From Nemophila menziesii (lineage: Eukaryota; Streptophyta; Magnoliopsida; Boraginales; Hydrophyllaceae), in NCBI GenBank assembly GCA_029959085.1, contig JARWIR010000018.1:5146001-5210000 (forward strand): a DNA stretch of 64,000 nucleotides, read 5' to 3'. This document shows, piece after piece, positions 35,447-47,429 of the stretch (position 1 is the first letter of the stretch; each line of letters starts with the position of its first letter). A program made the translations under genes and the position numbers. The notes under the pieces were generated by a model. That model was not told the origin of the DNA. It saw only the letters and a list, made by a program, of their open reading frames with translations, and made no database searches.

Positions 35447-36364
35447 CAACCTCCCGATCTTATAACAAATTGGGACAAGATTCAAGAAAGATTCCTCGAT
35501 AAATTATATCCTACAAGTATGCGAGTGAAGGAACTATTGGAGCCTATGATTTTCTTACAAAAAACCGGAGAGAATGTTGGCGAAGCATGGACGAGATTTC
35601 AAAAGATGTTGGCAAGATGTCCACTACATGGATACATGCCACAATTACAATTATCCATGTTCTATAATGGACTTGATAGAGAGTTCAGGCTGAGAGCATA
35701 TGGTATGAGTCGTGGTAGTTTTGTCTCTATGGATCCAAAAAAAGCAAAAAGTGGTATGGAAACAATCATTGAGAACAACATGAGTTGGCCACAAAAACAA
35801 ACTCCTACCACTAATGAAGAAGAAGAAGCGAGGATTATAAGCTTGCAAGATCAAATACAACAACTCGCTATAACCGTTAAGGAAAGCATCCCAAAGCCAC
35901 CTGAACAGTTATACCTACAAGAACAAGCTTATGAAAATCAAGCTAATCAACCACTAGGCTGCAATGTGCATAATGTAAGTCAAGCTCAATCACGTCCTCA
36001 AGAAGAAATCACTGAGTTAAAAGAGACTATTAGTCAATTTATCAACTTCTCGAAGGATAATATGAGCAGACTTGAGTCAAAGATCGATGCATCAGTAGTG
36101 CAAAGCCTGCAACAACAAAATCAAGATTTTAAACAACATAATCAACTTTTAGAGAAGAATGTAATGCGGCTCACTACAATCATAGAACAAATGCAAAGTC
36201 AACTCCTACAATTGACCCAAGATACAACATCTAACATGAAGAAGATCCAATTCGTTGACGACAAGGTGAAGACTATTAGTCTTCAAGCTGAAAAGATGAA
36301 GGAAACACTACCATCTCCATCAAAAGGGGATGTCCTACCAAACACGTCAACCGTAATAGGATGA
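35447..36364 (+). pseudogene. gag: gag, C-terminal part, outer element
   Basis: Downstream portion of the split gag, open from 35447 to the TGA at 36362-36364. It completes the gag domain (WDKIQERFLDKLYP, VGEAWTRFQKML, LSMFYNGLDREFR) and then becomes a long Gln-rich region with coiled-coil character (ISQFINFSKDNMSRLESKID, LEKNVMRLTTIIEQMQSQLL). Unlike the inner element's gag it has no CCHC zinc knuckle. Without the insertion the whole gag would be about 403 residues, and no other break is visible. Its last codons overlap the next ORF by four bases (ATGA). Confidence 0.8.
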
Positions 36365-37122
36365 ACTTAGATGAGATAATTGTTGAAGATTGGGTTGAAG
36401 AGGTTGAATATGATGAGATTAAGAAGCCTAGAGTTGTTGATGAACCAAGAACTGAAAAGAGAAGTAGAGCAAGGCAAACACCCATACATTGCCACTATCC
36501 CGCGGAGCAACATCAGAAGTGTATAGAGGCGTTAAAACAAGTGAAAATTAACGTCCCTTTACTCGAAGCTATGGAAGGAAGGAGAAACTATGATCGATTC
36601 TTTATGGAGGCACTCTCCAATAAGAAAAGATTCACAAGAGCCAAGTCTATAGCAATCAATGAAGGGATATCAGCACGAGTTCAAAGAAGATTACCACCAA
36701 AGCATAAAGATCCTGGGAAGTTTAACCTCCCAATCAGAATAGGTGGGATATATTATGGAAAAGCCATGTGTGATTTAGGGGCAAGTGTTAATATCATGCC
36801 CAAAATTTTATTCAAGAAGATTGGTATTAGAGAAGCGAAACCGACATCCGTAATCTTACAACTTGCGGATCAATCAACAGCAAAGCCGTGGGGAGTAATT
36901 GAGGATGTACTCGTTCAAGTAGGTAACCTTGTTATTCCCACAGACTTTATTATTCTTGACTACAAAGCGGATAAGAACGTCCCATTCATTCTTGGGCGTC
37001 CATTCCTAGCCACCAGCGATACCATAGTGAATGTGAATGAAGGAACCGTGACTCTTAGTATTGAGAATGATTCTAAAACATTCTATGTTTCGGGAAAGAA
37101 GAGGAAAAAGAAGTCAAAATAA
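36361..37122 (+). CDS. Protease ORF, outer element
   Basis: 253 codons in the frame one base behind gag, starting at ATG 36361 and overlapping the gag stop as ATGA. The first third is an acidic and charged linker and a piece resembling the gag C-terminus (KINVPLLEAMEGRRNYDRFF, MEALSNKKRF). The aspartic protease follows, with active site MCDLGASVNIMP at about residues 138-149 and the conserved FIILDYKADKNVPFILGRPF. It ends in a lysine-rich tail. No reverse transcriptase follows. The ORF could be a separate gene reached by reinitiation, or the result of a one-base shift in a former gag-pol frame. It is intact as it stands, but its upstream gag is disrupted by the nested element. Confidence 0.65.
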   Translation: MNLDEIIVEDWVEEVEYDEIKKPRVVDEPRTEKRSRARQTPIHCHYPAEQHQKCIEALKQVKINVPLLEAMEGRRNYDRFFMEALSNKKRFTRAKSIAINEGISARVQRRLPPKHKDPGKFNLPIRIGGIYYGKAMCDLGASVNIMPKILFKKIGIREAKPTSVILQLADQSTAKPWGVIEDVLVQVGNLVIPTDFIILDYKADKNVPFILGRPFLATSDTIVNVNEGTVTLSIENDSKTFYVSGKKRKKKSK

Positions 37123-37202
37123 CTATATCCAATCAGAGTTGTAACCAAGAAGCCAGAACCTGAAAGTCTCCAAGAAACCATGGAGAAAAAGATTGAGTTT
37201 GG

Positions 37203-37388
37203 GTGGGAGACGAGGTGGCATGGAAACCTCTCAATCCCAAACATAACAGTTCTTGGAAGGGACCATACATTATCACGCAAATTATCTCAGAAGAAGTGGT
37301 CGAAATAAAAGTTATCGAAGGTTGCAAGCTCGAGTTGGTAAGTGTTCATCATCTCACTCACTGCTGGGGAGGCTATAAAAAGAATTAA
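37203..37388 (+). pseudogene. Fragment resembling an integrase C-terminus, outer element
   Basis: Sixty-one codons reading MGDEVAWKPLNPKHNSSWKG, then PYIITQIISEEVVEIKVIEG and VSVHHLTHCW. The W-x-GPYIIT pattern matches the C-terminal strand region of gypsy integrases (compare [10 protein letters not shown] in the inner element at about 28725-28735). If correct, a single deletion between about 37123 and 37203 removed RT, RNase H and most of the integrase. Short and alone, it has no function of its own that I can infer. Confidence 0.45.
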
Positions 37389-37609
37389 CCGAGGTAACTC
37401 GTCTAACTTTGAAAGACGCTAAACAAAAGTTCCCTTTGGGAGACATCCCATAGTAATTTTTTATGTTTGTATGTTTTTAGTTATGTTTAGTTTACTTGTT
37501 TTTAGTTGATATTGCATGTTTGAGAAGTGTATTAGTGTTTTTGATGCTTAGGTATTGGAGAAATCGATTTCGGGAGGAGAAAACAAATTTTTCAGAAAAA
37601 TCTGACCAG

Positions 37610-37870
37610 CTGTGCGGTATACCGGACCTCAACCGCGGTATACCGCATAGGACAAAAACCCGCACCACGGGTAGGAGCCACGGGTTTTATACCGTGACAA
37701 GAAAAAAACCACACTGATGGGTCCGGTATACCGGACCCTATACCGCACCATGCACCGCACGTCCAAAACCCGTGCCACGGGTATTTTGACGAGACGAAAT
37801 TTTTGGAGCAACAGAAGCTACGGTATACCAGACCACATGGGCGGTATACCGCGCCGCGCCGACTGGAGAG
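37610..37870. repeat. GC-rich palindrome block of outer element
   Basis: Holds GCGGTATACCGGACC, CCGCGGTATACCGC, CCGGTATACCGGACC and GCGGTATACCGCGCC, plus ACCACGGGT and CCACGGGT. It is the counterpart of 27990-28370, but the palindrome centre is TATA rather than TGTA or TGCA. Confidence 0.6.
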
Positions 37871-40382
37871 AGAAAAGTGCGGATTTAAGGTTTATAAAAG
37901 AGAGATAATGGTATTATTCCGAATTTATTAATCCTTAAGCCTCTCTTTCTTCTCCAAACCTCTCACAACTCCATTAAAGCTTCATCAAACCTTCACCTAA
38001 CATCAAAACACTACCAAATCACCATGAATTCACATCTAAATCCTTCCCTACATCATTACATAGAAGATTAAATCACCCAAATCATGTCAAAACACCTAGA
38101 AACCAAGAATCAAAACCATAAATTTCAAATTTTTCTTCTCAAATTCCTTAAACTCATATCATTAAAGCTTGATTCCATCATACCCACATAGAAAATTATC
38201 ATCCTAACACCTTTCCTAACCCAAATAAAGCTTGTTCCACCTATGATCAAGAGTTACAAAATCAAATATTGTTCAAAGCTTTGAGTTGGGGGTCAAAAGA
38301 GATGATGAAGAGAATAGAGAATTTATCAAGTGTTATGGGATATGAAGAATCAAAGCAAGGTATTGGGTAAGTTCTAGAAAATTTCAATTGAGATGGGTAC
38401 TAGTTCGGGAATAAATTACAAGGTAAATCGGGTCAAGTAAGTAGAGGAAAGCATGCAGTGGTGAGTTCAAAGAGCCAAAAAGGTTTCAACTTTCACAGAG
38501 AAGACACCATAACCTCTTTCTATCAACATCCATCTACCCAAGGTGAATAAAAGCTTCTGGGACACTAGTTGTTTTGTTCAAAACATATTCCTGGATAAAC
38601 ACCTTCACATGAGAAAGTATTCGAGAGCAAGGTTGGAAGAAGATAAACAAAAGAGTTATGGAGTGTGATTGATTGGGATGGAGCATAAGAAGATGTAAGG
38701 GAAAGCCAAATTGGTGATACTAGAAGTTTTCATACATGGAAAGCACTGCACCCTATTCCGGGTATTGATCAGGCAAGGTAAACAGCCTCGAAGAGTATGT
38801 TTTCTTTCTTCCTTACCTTTCCTATGTGTGCAATATCTGTAAAAAAAAAAATTTATTTTATTTTATTTTTGAGTCTTTTCGAGTCGTGGGGACATGACTC
38901 ATTTTTGAGTTGGGGGTGTGGGGATTCGTTGTCTCTCATCTCCATTTTTCTGTGTTTTATTGTTTTTTAGGTAAAATTAAAATTCTTATGAGAAGGTTTA
39001 GATGTTTTTAGAGTGTGTTTAATAGCTTGAAAGCATAAGCTCAGTGAATTGATGATAGTAAGTAGTTTGTTTATGAGCTATGTATTTGTATACTTTGAGT
39101 ATTTGCAGGAAAACACACGTCATAGTAAAGAAAAGATTAGTGAGCAATGCGATAGAAAGTATGATCGATCTCAGGGAACCTTGAGAAGTGTGTAGGCCGT
39201 GAGATCCAAGCTAGTTGACAAAATATTTGATGAAAGTGCTAAAGGTAATAAAATAACGAAATTACATAGTGTAGAAAGTGATTAAGGCGGTTCTTTCATA
39301 TTTGAAGCCCTTGAAGCCTTTTTACACCTTCTCATCTTGTGATTTTGATTCTATATGCTATATCCTTCTCATCCCCTTCTATCCTTTCTAAATCCTTTTA
39401 TTTAGCCACATTAAAAGCCATGTCCCTTTAGATTATAGGACTTTTCCATATGATCCGCACTCGAATCACGATGCATAGACAATTGTTTTAGAGCTTGAGT
39501 TTGGGGTGGTGGGTCCACCATTATGGGAATTGTTATTGGGATGAGATTTTTGAGCTTATTAATTGTGCTTTGTTCTTTATATTTGAAGTTGATTCATAGA
39601 TTGTTATTGTAACCTTTTTCCAGGGTAATAGTGAATGAAAAAGAAGCTACGGGCTAAATTTGCCAACAAGGGCATTAAAAGAAAAAATATATATATATAT
39701 ATGAAAAAAAGAGCGTGATATCTCAACATTAAAAGGAGAGTCATAGCTTAAGAAATTGATTTGAAAAGAAAAGAAAATATATATTCGGGCCGGCAAAGTG
39801 GAATTTGTATGTGAACATCTTATGCTTTAATTGGGTTATTGGGATGCTACTTTGTGCATCAAGAAAATCATTGGGTTGAGTGAGAAACATTTTATGAGAG
39901 TAACTCAAGCTCTAGGGCGATTCTTTGATGGCTAGTGAGGAGAGAGCCAAAAGCTCACTCTATATTATCCAAATATACTTATCATACTGTCCCTAATCCT
40001 AAATTACAACCTTAAAGAACTTTTGATTCTTTGCTATGTAACCGAGAAGTGATTGAACCATTAAAGAGTAGTTAAATGGATCTTTAGATACTAGTAAGGT
40101 TTGATGAACAATCAAAAGCTTTTTTGGTGAACTGAGTAAAGTTCCTCTCCTTCTTACATTGCGAAGCTAATCTAATCTTGAATTCAAGCCGTGTTGACTG
40201 TGGATATGAGAAGTGTACAGATATGTAGTTTTTAAATATTATTACATGAAATTTTCTGAGTAGTTTCTTTGAGTCTATTCTCCATATTCTACTATATTCT
40301 GTCTTTTGTGCTTAATTGACCTAGGTGTGTATTTAGAATCTTCCCTTTGTTTTTATCTTTATTGTATCAGGACGATACAACT
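37871..40382 (+). other. 3' noncoding region of outer element
   Basis: About 2.5 kb with no credible gene. Two extra copies of the purine-tract core TTGAGTTGGGGGT occur, at 38281 and 38905. The stretch from about 38870 to 40380 is the inverse of the inner element's 25670-27110 and matches the array's 3' noncoding regions. An accessory ORF at the position found in the inner element is not readable here. Confidence 0.55.
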
Positions 40383-40397
40383 TTGAGTTGGGGGTCT
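40383..40397 (+). promoter_or_regulatory. Polypurine tract of outer element
   Basis: TTGAGTTGGGGGTCT directly before the 3' LTR, identical to the tract of the inner element. Confidence 0.8.
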
Positions 40398-41806
40398 TGA
40401 TGTCTCCTCATTTGTGATATATTTATATTAGGATGAGACATCATTTTTAGTGATTTAGGAAGTCATTTAGTCGAATTTCTTGAGAAATAGTGCACTTTCC
40501 TATTTTGAGTCTTGATTTAGTAGAATAATATTTTTAGAGCATATTGGGTTTAATTTTTTATTTAGTGTGAAGATTTAAAGATAATTATAGAGATTAATTA
40601 GAGTCCAAGTCAAAGACTACAAGATATGGAAAGAGATTAGCATGGTAATTGGAGATAAGGAAACAAAAGCTAAAAATATGGAAAAGGAAAAGCTGCCTAA
40701 ATCTGAATTTCTGCAGCTACGCCTAAAGAAGTGGTGATAACTCCAAAACCAAGCCGATTTTGGTAAATTCCTTTCATTGGGACGTAGATAATTCTGTGAG
40801 GATTCTTCTGGTCTCCTTCAAGAAAATGAATCAGGTCTTCCTAAACACCTATAAATACACCCTTAAACCATTGTAAACATGTCCTTGCTCAATTGCAAAG
40901 CTTAGTCTTAGTCCTAGCTTATATTTTCTTAGTTTTAAATAATAGCTTAGTCCTTATATTTATTATTCATCCTTAGAATCAAGCTATTCATCCAAGAAGC
41001 AAGCTGACCTATAGAGGAAGACAAGAAGACGAAGTTGGAGACTGACAAACTCCTCTTCTACATCTCACCTTCTCTATATTTAGGGTAATTAGCTATAGAT
41101 TTATGCTCAACCATATTTCTAAGCTTTTATTCTGTAAGTTTTGCTTTTAATTGTTGGGTTATTATTTTGTCTTACATTCACGAATACTATTTGTTATTTT
41201 AATTGATTGAGCTTCGCGTATATTGTTATTATGTGTTTTGACTTATTGTTTCAACCCTAGATTTGGCCAATCTTAGGACTATTCTTAGTTATTGACAACA
41301 CCACATAATCATCTAGTTTTGATCCTTTGCCTAACTAGATAGCCATAAAGGTTTGATTTAATCACCAATCATTACTCAACTTCCTTGGTAATGGAGAGGT
41401 TGCTCCTAAGCCTAGAAAAGGCTAGGTAGAATTTAGAATCATGGTTAATATATAATGCTTAATCTGTGACATGTTAGAATAACAACTTAGTAACATATAC
41501 TCATAATCTTAATCCTAATCTATTAAACATACATACATATTTATTTATCTGCATTCATATTTGTTTATTTCATATCAGATATTTATTTATCTTATATTAT
41601 ATTTTTATTTTAAAACATCTAAATTCATCTACGCTTGTTAAATTAAGTAGATTTAACGGATACAATCCCTGCGAACAAACTTGACTTATCATTAAAACTT
41701 GCAAACGATCTGTGATACTTGCAGTGAGTTTTGGGTTCTCAAGGGTGTGTAGCCTTTATTATTATCTTTATTAATCTATTATTTTATCACACCTTTGCCA
41801 CCACCA
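40398..41806 (+). repeat. 3' LTR of outer element
   Basis: 1,409 bp, TGATGTCTCC to CCACCACCA. TATA motif at 40849-40857. It has lost 115 bp at about 40813 that the 5' LTR and the related inner LTRs retain, so the deletion happened after insertion. Confidence 0.9.
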
Positions 41807-41811
41807 GGTGC
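41807..41811 (+). repeat. Target-site duplication GGTGC, right copy
   Basis: Partner of 22219-22223. The array palindrome resumes from here (GGTGCACCGCG). Confidence 0.9.
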
Positions 41812-42079
41812 ACCGCGATTCTCATGCGATATACCACACAAAGCGATGTAAGAACGATTATCCTAGCTCTTTCCTCCAAACTCAAATATGTACCTACTTA
41901 TACAACAAAATCATTAACGTTCTTCTCTAATTACCTTTAGTACACATAATTAAAACTAAAATTAATAATACACACTACAAAATCAATAAACTAGTCTACA
42001 AATAGGTTTTCACCGTTCTTTGGCGTTTGTTCAATGTAGTGAAACTCGAAGGGTTACCTCGCGCGCTACACGAATATGA

Positions 42080-43230
42080 TGAGTTACATGACCTCCCCAC
42101 AATTTAGAACTTCCACACTAATGGTATCCTCACCTCCATGATGTATACTAAATTGATAACCATAACCCATGAATGTATATTTTCTGGTTGAATGTCCAAG
42201 CTCTATAGTTCCATGAGGCGTCACCTTACTAACAATGGACAGACCCGACCACTTTTATCTCAAGTTTCCTGAATAATTGATGAACTTGGAGTTGTACTTG
42301 AGGTCCCTTTGTTTTACTTCAAACTTCTTCTTTTGAATCCACTTATCATGGAATTTCTTGGTTTTCTCTTTATCTCCCAATAAGCTCTGAATTCAAACTC
42401 AAGATGTAAGTTACCAGTTTTACAATACACCATTAAATACAATGATGCACCTAGGGGCGTCTTCAAAGTTGTTTTATAAGCCCATATTGAATCATCTGAC
42501 TTCATTGACCAATCCTTTATTTCTTGTTTGTCTAGCTCCGTCTTAACCCATATCTGAAGGGATTAATCTTAGAGGGTCTTCTCAAGAATATATTTTATCT
42601 CGTGATTAGATATTTCGGATTGACCGTTTGTTTTGGGGTGGTAAGAGGTAGACATTCGCTGTCTCATTCCATATTTCACAAGTACCGTCTTTAAGTATTT
42701 ATTCAAAAAATACTTACCTCATCACTAATAATGACTCTTGGTGTCTCATGTCTTGTCAAAATATGTGACTTAATGTATTTAACCACCTCTCTTCTATAAT
42801 TTGCAGGTACCAATAAGTAGTCAACAACTAGTAATTTGTATTTATTTCCATGGGATGAATACGAACGATCCCAGGAAATCATTTCCCCAAACATAAAAAA
42901 TCTACACCTCCAAAACATTGTTGAGTAGCATCTCATCAAACCTCTAAATATTTCAAGTGAATTGACATCTTTTACATTGCTTGTGACCAATAACAACTGT
43001 ATTGAAGTACCTTAGTGCTTGAGCGTTCACCCTTGAAATATCCTTCATATGGTGAGTCGTGACATCTCGCTACAACATCACGAATTTAATGCTAAGACAC
43101 ACACTTTTCAATCATCTGATCAATACATACTTTTAACATGAACAAATCTTCCCCAAATAAGTTCTTTGCGTGGTGAATCAATATCTTCTTCTCGTGTGGT
43201 GTGCTTCCGATATGAAATGATCCACTCATG
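42080..43230 (-). pseudogene. Ty3/gypsy integrase pseudogene, U3
   Basis: The clearest of the decayed copies. 42703-42996 shows the core ([56 protein letters not shown]) and 42314-42505 shows MKSDDSIWAYKTTLKTPLGA with CKTGNLHLEFEFRAYWEIK. Frameshifts separate these pieces. Same 5' truncation as in the other units. Confidence 0.75.
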
Positions 43231-44660
43231 TCGATTGCTAACACAAGTTAATAATATTTATAGGATGATAAAATTTGACATAAGGTGTTATTTATTTATT
43301 TTTTTTAAAAAAGTAGTTTATCACCCAACACTTTTTCATAAATTCTCCTTTTAAGTCCAAAATCTTTCAAAGAGACCCCATCACAACCACTCCTACACCC
43401 CAAACTAACGTACCATTTTTTCCGTACCCCAGGTCCCTAGTTTTGTTTTCTAATTCATATCGTTTAAGTTTGTTTTACACATAAATTTTTATTGATTTGT
43501 TGTGTTTTTTATTTTCTTTCTAAATTATTCTAATAAGCTGCTCCTCTAGGATAGGTTGTTTTTCAAAGAAAAAGAGCCATCCTTTAAACATTTATTAGTC
43601 CTCTCAATAATCCATGATTCATAGAGTAAAATAACAATACAAGGGGTAATGTACATAAGCTTGTTTCCTAAAAAACCAAAGTTTCAGTAAAATATCTGAA
43701 AGATAATTTATGCTTAACTTTTTTTCATTTTTGTAACAAAAAATATGTATTAGCCATAGCAACCATTTTCTCATAAAAGAGACATATTTAAGAATTTTGA
43801 TGGTAACCTTCCAGTTTTATGGGGCCACCCCGCTGAACCTCATATATATTACATGAAGCAAAGCTGCATCACGATAATTAAAATATGGAGTAAATGATAA
43901 ATTTTTAAAATGTTGTTGGTGTACAAGAATAATATTATGTTTCATTTTTGTAAGTAAAAAAACAAATTTAAATAACCAATTCTTATAACCCAATAAACTA
44001 TAATTTTATTTTTCATATGAATCAACAAAAGCAAAAAAAACGTCCACGAGATAATTCAAAGTATTGTCTTATGGCACATAAACATAAAAAATAATTTAAA
44101 AAATCTTGTTTCTCTACTCATCTTCACACTCAGTTCCGTCATCGTTAAGGAATTTATCGTTTACCATCTTCGATAGGTTGGGTATTGTTTTTGAACATTT
44201 GTTATATTGTTTTATACCCCAGTTGATATCCCTTGTTAAATCCTTCCTCGGCAATATTTCTCAATAACCTCTCAAACTCTTTTGATTCCTTATAATTAGA
44301 ATAACATTCTTGTTTCAAATTAGAATTGACTTTTGTTACTTCTCACGCGTCACTGACTTCAAGGTGCATCTGAATTAAATGAAATTTCTTCAAAATATCT
44401 GACCAGTTAATAGTGGTGACTGAAACAATATGACGTTAAGAGTTTTCCGGTATACGCTATAGCTTTCCCAAAGTGACTTTTATCTCTCTTTACGCCTAGG
44501 CTTAGGTTTGGAATTCAATTCTTGACTTCTATTCATCTCCTTGAACTCTAATGTCAGTAATTTACCTAATGTTTACACACTAAACGTAGAACTAAAGTAC
44601 AAAAACTATATAAATAGCATAATGTCCTAAACAACGTACAAAATTAAGATATGGAAAATA
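43230..44660. other. AT-rich segment of unknown origin, U3
   Basis: Counterpart of 1900-3340. The conserved open segment (ESKEFERLLRNI on the minus strand, 44040-44340) has a frameshift here. Confidence 0.4.
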
Positions 44661-46150
44661 TTAAGGAAAAACCCACTTAGGTCTCGTAAACCTCAAAATT
44701 ATATCCCGTGCGTAAATTAATTTATCACAAAAGAAGATGGAGAAATAGAAAGATAATGAATGCTACTAAAGAAACTATCTTAATAACTCTCATATAGTGG
44801 AGTCAAAGAAATAATACACAAATACACGTAATAAACAAAATATTAACATGTCACAAATTTAATATTGGATTAACTTCACAATGCAAGAAGGAGCGGTTCT
44901 CAATTAGGTTTATATGGAGACTATAGGGAATTCATAGGTCATCCCTTATGTCTAATGGTACACTTAGTTATTCCTTAATCATTCAATCGTTACTCATCCA
45001 CATAGCTACAAATTCTAATGTCTTTTCAGTAATAGCGTAGGCTTATGAATGGTATGATAGATATATTTGGATTATGTAAAGTGATCTTTTGAATCTCTAC
45101 TCATTAACCATTAACGAATCTCAATAGAGATTGAGCTACTCTCGAGAATTACCTAACTTAACCCAATGTCGATACTATAATCTTAGCATCCCCAAATACC
45201 CAGTAGCTCTACTTGATGATTTACAACAATTTCCATGTTGTCTTTTTTTTTTTTTCATTTATTCATCGTTATATATATGTATATTTATATCTATGTATAT
45301 TTATATATATACATATATTTATATATATACATATATTAAGCTGGTAATGACACTCTTTCTGAGGTGAGATGACATACCACTTATTTTTTTCCTCTTTTTT
45401 TTCAAGACCCCATCAAATCATTACAATACAAATATTTCAGCAATATATCACAACTAAAAGCTCATAAAATACCCATCCAATATTCCCATAATATGGTGCC
45501 ACCATTCTAAACTCAAGCTCTACTAGTACTAGTATTAGGGTTGTCATATGGGAAAGTCCTATAATCTTATACGTATGGCTTATATCGTGGCAAAAAAGTA
45601 GGCTAAATGATAAAAAGGGCCTAGGGTGGATGATAATTTAATAAACATGGGCCAGCAAACCGAAACATACAAGTGACTCATCAAATAAATGCATTAAACA
45701 TTTTCCTAACTACTAGAGGTTGCTTATTTCTCACTTATAGTTCATAAGCAAAGCGAGTTATACTCGCTCAAGGTTTCCTATATTTAAACTTAACTTCTTC
45801 GCATTGCTGAGTAATCTTATTTATCTGTTATTAAATTTGTTCATGCATATACGTTACGCATTTTGCGAAATAATTTAAAACACACAATTCCCTAACATTA
45901 ACTTGCTAAAACCAGGCTAAAAAAGGAAAATGCACTACATTCTACATATATTCCTTATACCAACATTCTTACAAATTTTATGGTTTTTTAAGAAGTTAAT
46001 AACAAAACGATAAATGAGGAAAATGAATACCCCATCCCAACGCACATCTGAGTGGTGTCCGTAAAACTCGAAAAAGACTCAAAAAATAAATAAAATTACA
46101 AATATACACTAATCAAATAAAAGAGTTTAAGGAAAGGATTTGGGAGACAT
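44660..46150 (-). other. Athila-like 3' noncoding region, U3
   Basis: Counterpart of 14200-15640, including an irregular TA-rich microsatellite at about 45270-45335. No gene. Confidence 0.55.
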
Positions 46151-46445
46151 TACGAGGTCGTATCATATCTTCTAAAAAAAATGCGGTCAAAATAGGTCTT
46201 AGTAATTTCCTCCCTGATTTTCACCATGATGCGCTCAATATCTCGCATTAGGTTTAACTGGTTCATGATATTGTTGTGCTGTAACTTTTCTACTCTTGCA
46301 ATTCTATTTATCAGTGACACGACCCACACTAGGGGACCGGTTTCAAAGTTATACATACCTCTTCATGGAGTTGAGGAAGAACAGTGATTATTTGTAATTG
46401 GTTATTTCCCTTTTTCTTTAGCCAGAACTATACACCTCTCACTTT
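46150..46445 (-). pseudogene. 3' accessory ORF, C-terminal part, U3
   Basis: Longest surviving piece: an open stretch from 46356 reading MYNFETGPLVWVVSLINRIA, then VEKLQHNNIMNQLNLMRDIE. It aligns with the C-terminal half of the accessory ORF at 27165. Cut on its upstream side by the composite at 46446. Confidence 0.5.
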
Positions 46446-47384
46446 GTAAATATTTGAAGACCAGACCTCCGATAACAGACTAGGCAGAATGACTAAACCC
46501 GTTAGAGATTAAAGCTATGAAGAGGTATAGTCTAGACCTCCGAAGACAAAACTAGGTGGAATGCTTAAACATGTTGAAGTGTGAGCTAAAATGATGGAAA
46601 CCGTATGCGCGACACAATTTATCATCAAATTTTGAATTTAACTTAAATTTTCATCTAGCATATTAAGAAATGACATCCAAAGACTTAGACCTAATGTATA
46701 TAAAGGACACAATATATGTGTTAGTGTATAGGTGTACGACAAAACAGTGCACTCTCTTCTGCTAATGCATCAAAGAAAGCTTGGTTCAAAAAAACTATCC
46801 TCCTGATACAAAAACTAAATATTCAACAATAATTTTGAAATTTTAGAAAGGTTTTCGAATGAGCAATCAATCATATTGAACAACATAACGCTAATATCAT
46901 TTCTCATTGTTAAACCACGTAAATCTGTATTGTTGACTAAAAATATAACACATGGTACGTTTTCTAAGATTGAATATCATAGTCTATAATGCAATAGTAA
47001 TTTCCTACCATTTGAAACACTAATGTATATATGGCTAACAGCATAACGCAAGGACCAATAAAAAAAATAACTATATTAAACTATGTAATTTTTTAACTTA
47101 TATAATCATAAACTACCTGATTTGGCTAAGGTACAACATAGAGAGATATAGACTAATCAAATCAGCGTAGGTACCTTAAAGATTTTCAATTATTTCAAAA
47201 AAACATTAAAAATTCCAAAAACTCGAACTTAGAAGCAATAATCATATATTAAATTTCCTTAAAAATCTGTAAATTTGCAATTGTACGATTTCAATTTGGT
47301 TCATCATTTTTGGTATGATGAATAAATAAATAAATAATAAATTATCAAATATATTAAGGTATAAAAAGATAAATCAAATATTAC

Positions 47385-47429
47385 CTTGTGTTGGTTATAT
47401 GTACCGATGGACAACTTAGTTATCTCCAT
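47385..47429 (-). pseudogene. Short first-exon-like segment (MEITKLSIG), U3 left arm
   Basis: MEITKLSIG-type segment from ATG 47429, followed by GTAATATTTG. Product unknown. Confidence 0.3.

Larger units (their letters stand above)
22224..41806 (+). mobile_element. Non-autonomous Athila-type LTR retrotransposon (outer element)
   Basis: Bounded by LTRs beginning TGATGTCTCC and ending CA, a tRNA-Asp-type primer binding site, a purine tract before the 3' LTR and a 5-bp target duplication. Without the nested element it is about 8.3 kb. It codes for gag and an aspartic protease only. Reverse transcriptase, RNase H and the integrase core are absent, leaving a fragment resembling an integrase C-terminus at 37203. 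By hand count the LTRs differ at about 3% of shared positions, so it is older than the element nested in it. Confidence 0.9.

Noticed and set aside
37203..37388. Chromodomain at the end of the outer element's pol
   Set aside because: The residues fit an integrase C-terminal strand region better and lack the aromatic cage pattern. Athila-type elements have no chromodomain.
37496..37908. Short open frames with CRTMHRTSKTR-like residues over the outer element's GC block
   Set aside because: The repeated residues only reflect the ACCGCAC/ACCACGGG repeats of the DNA, and the frames are not conserved with the inner element.
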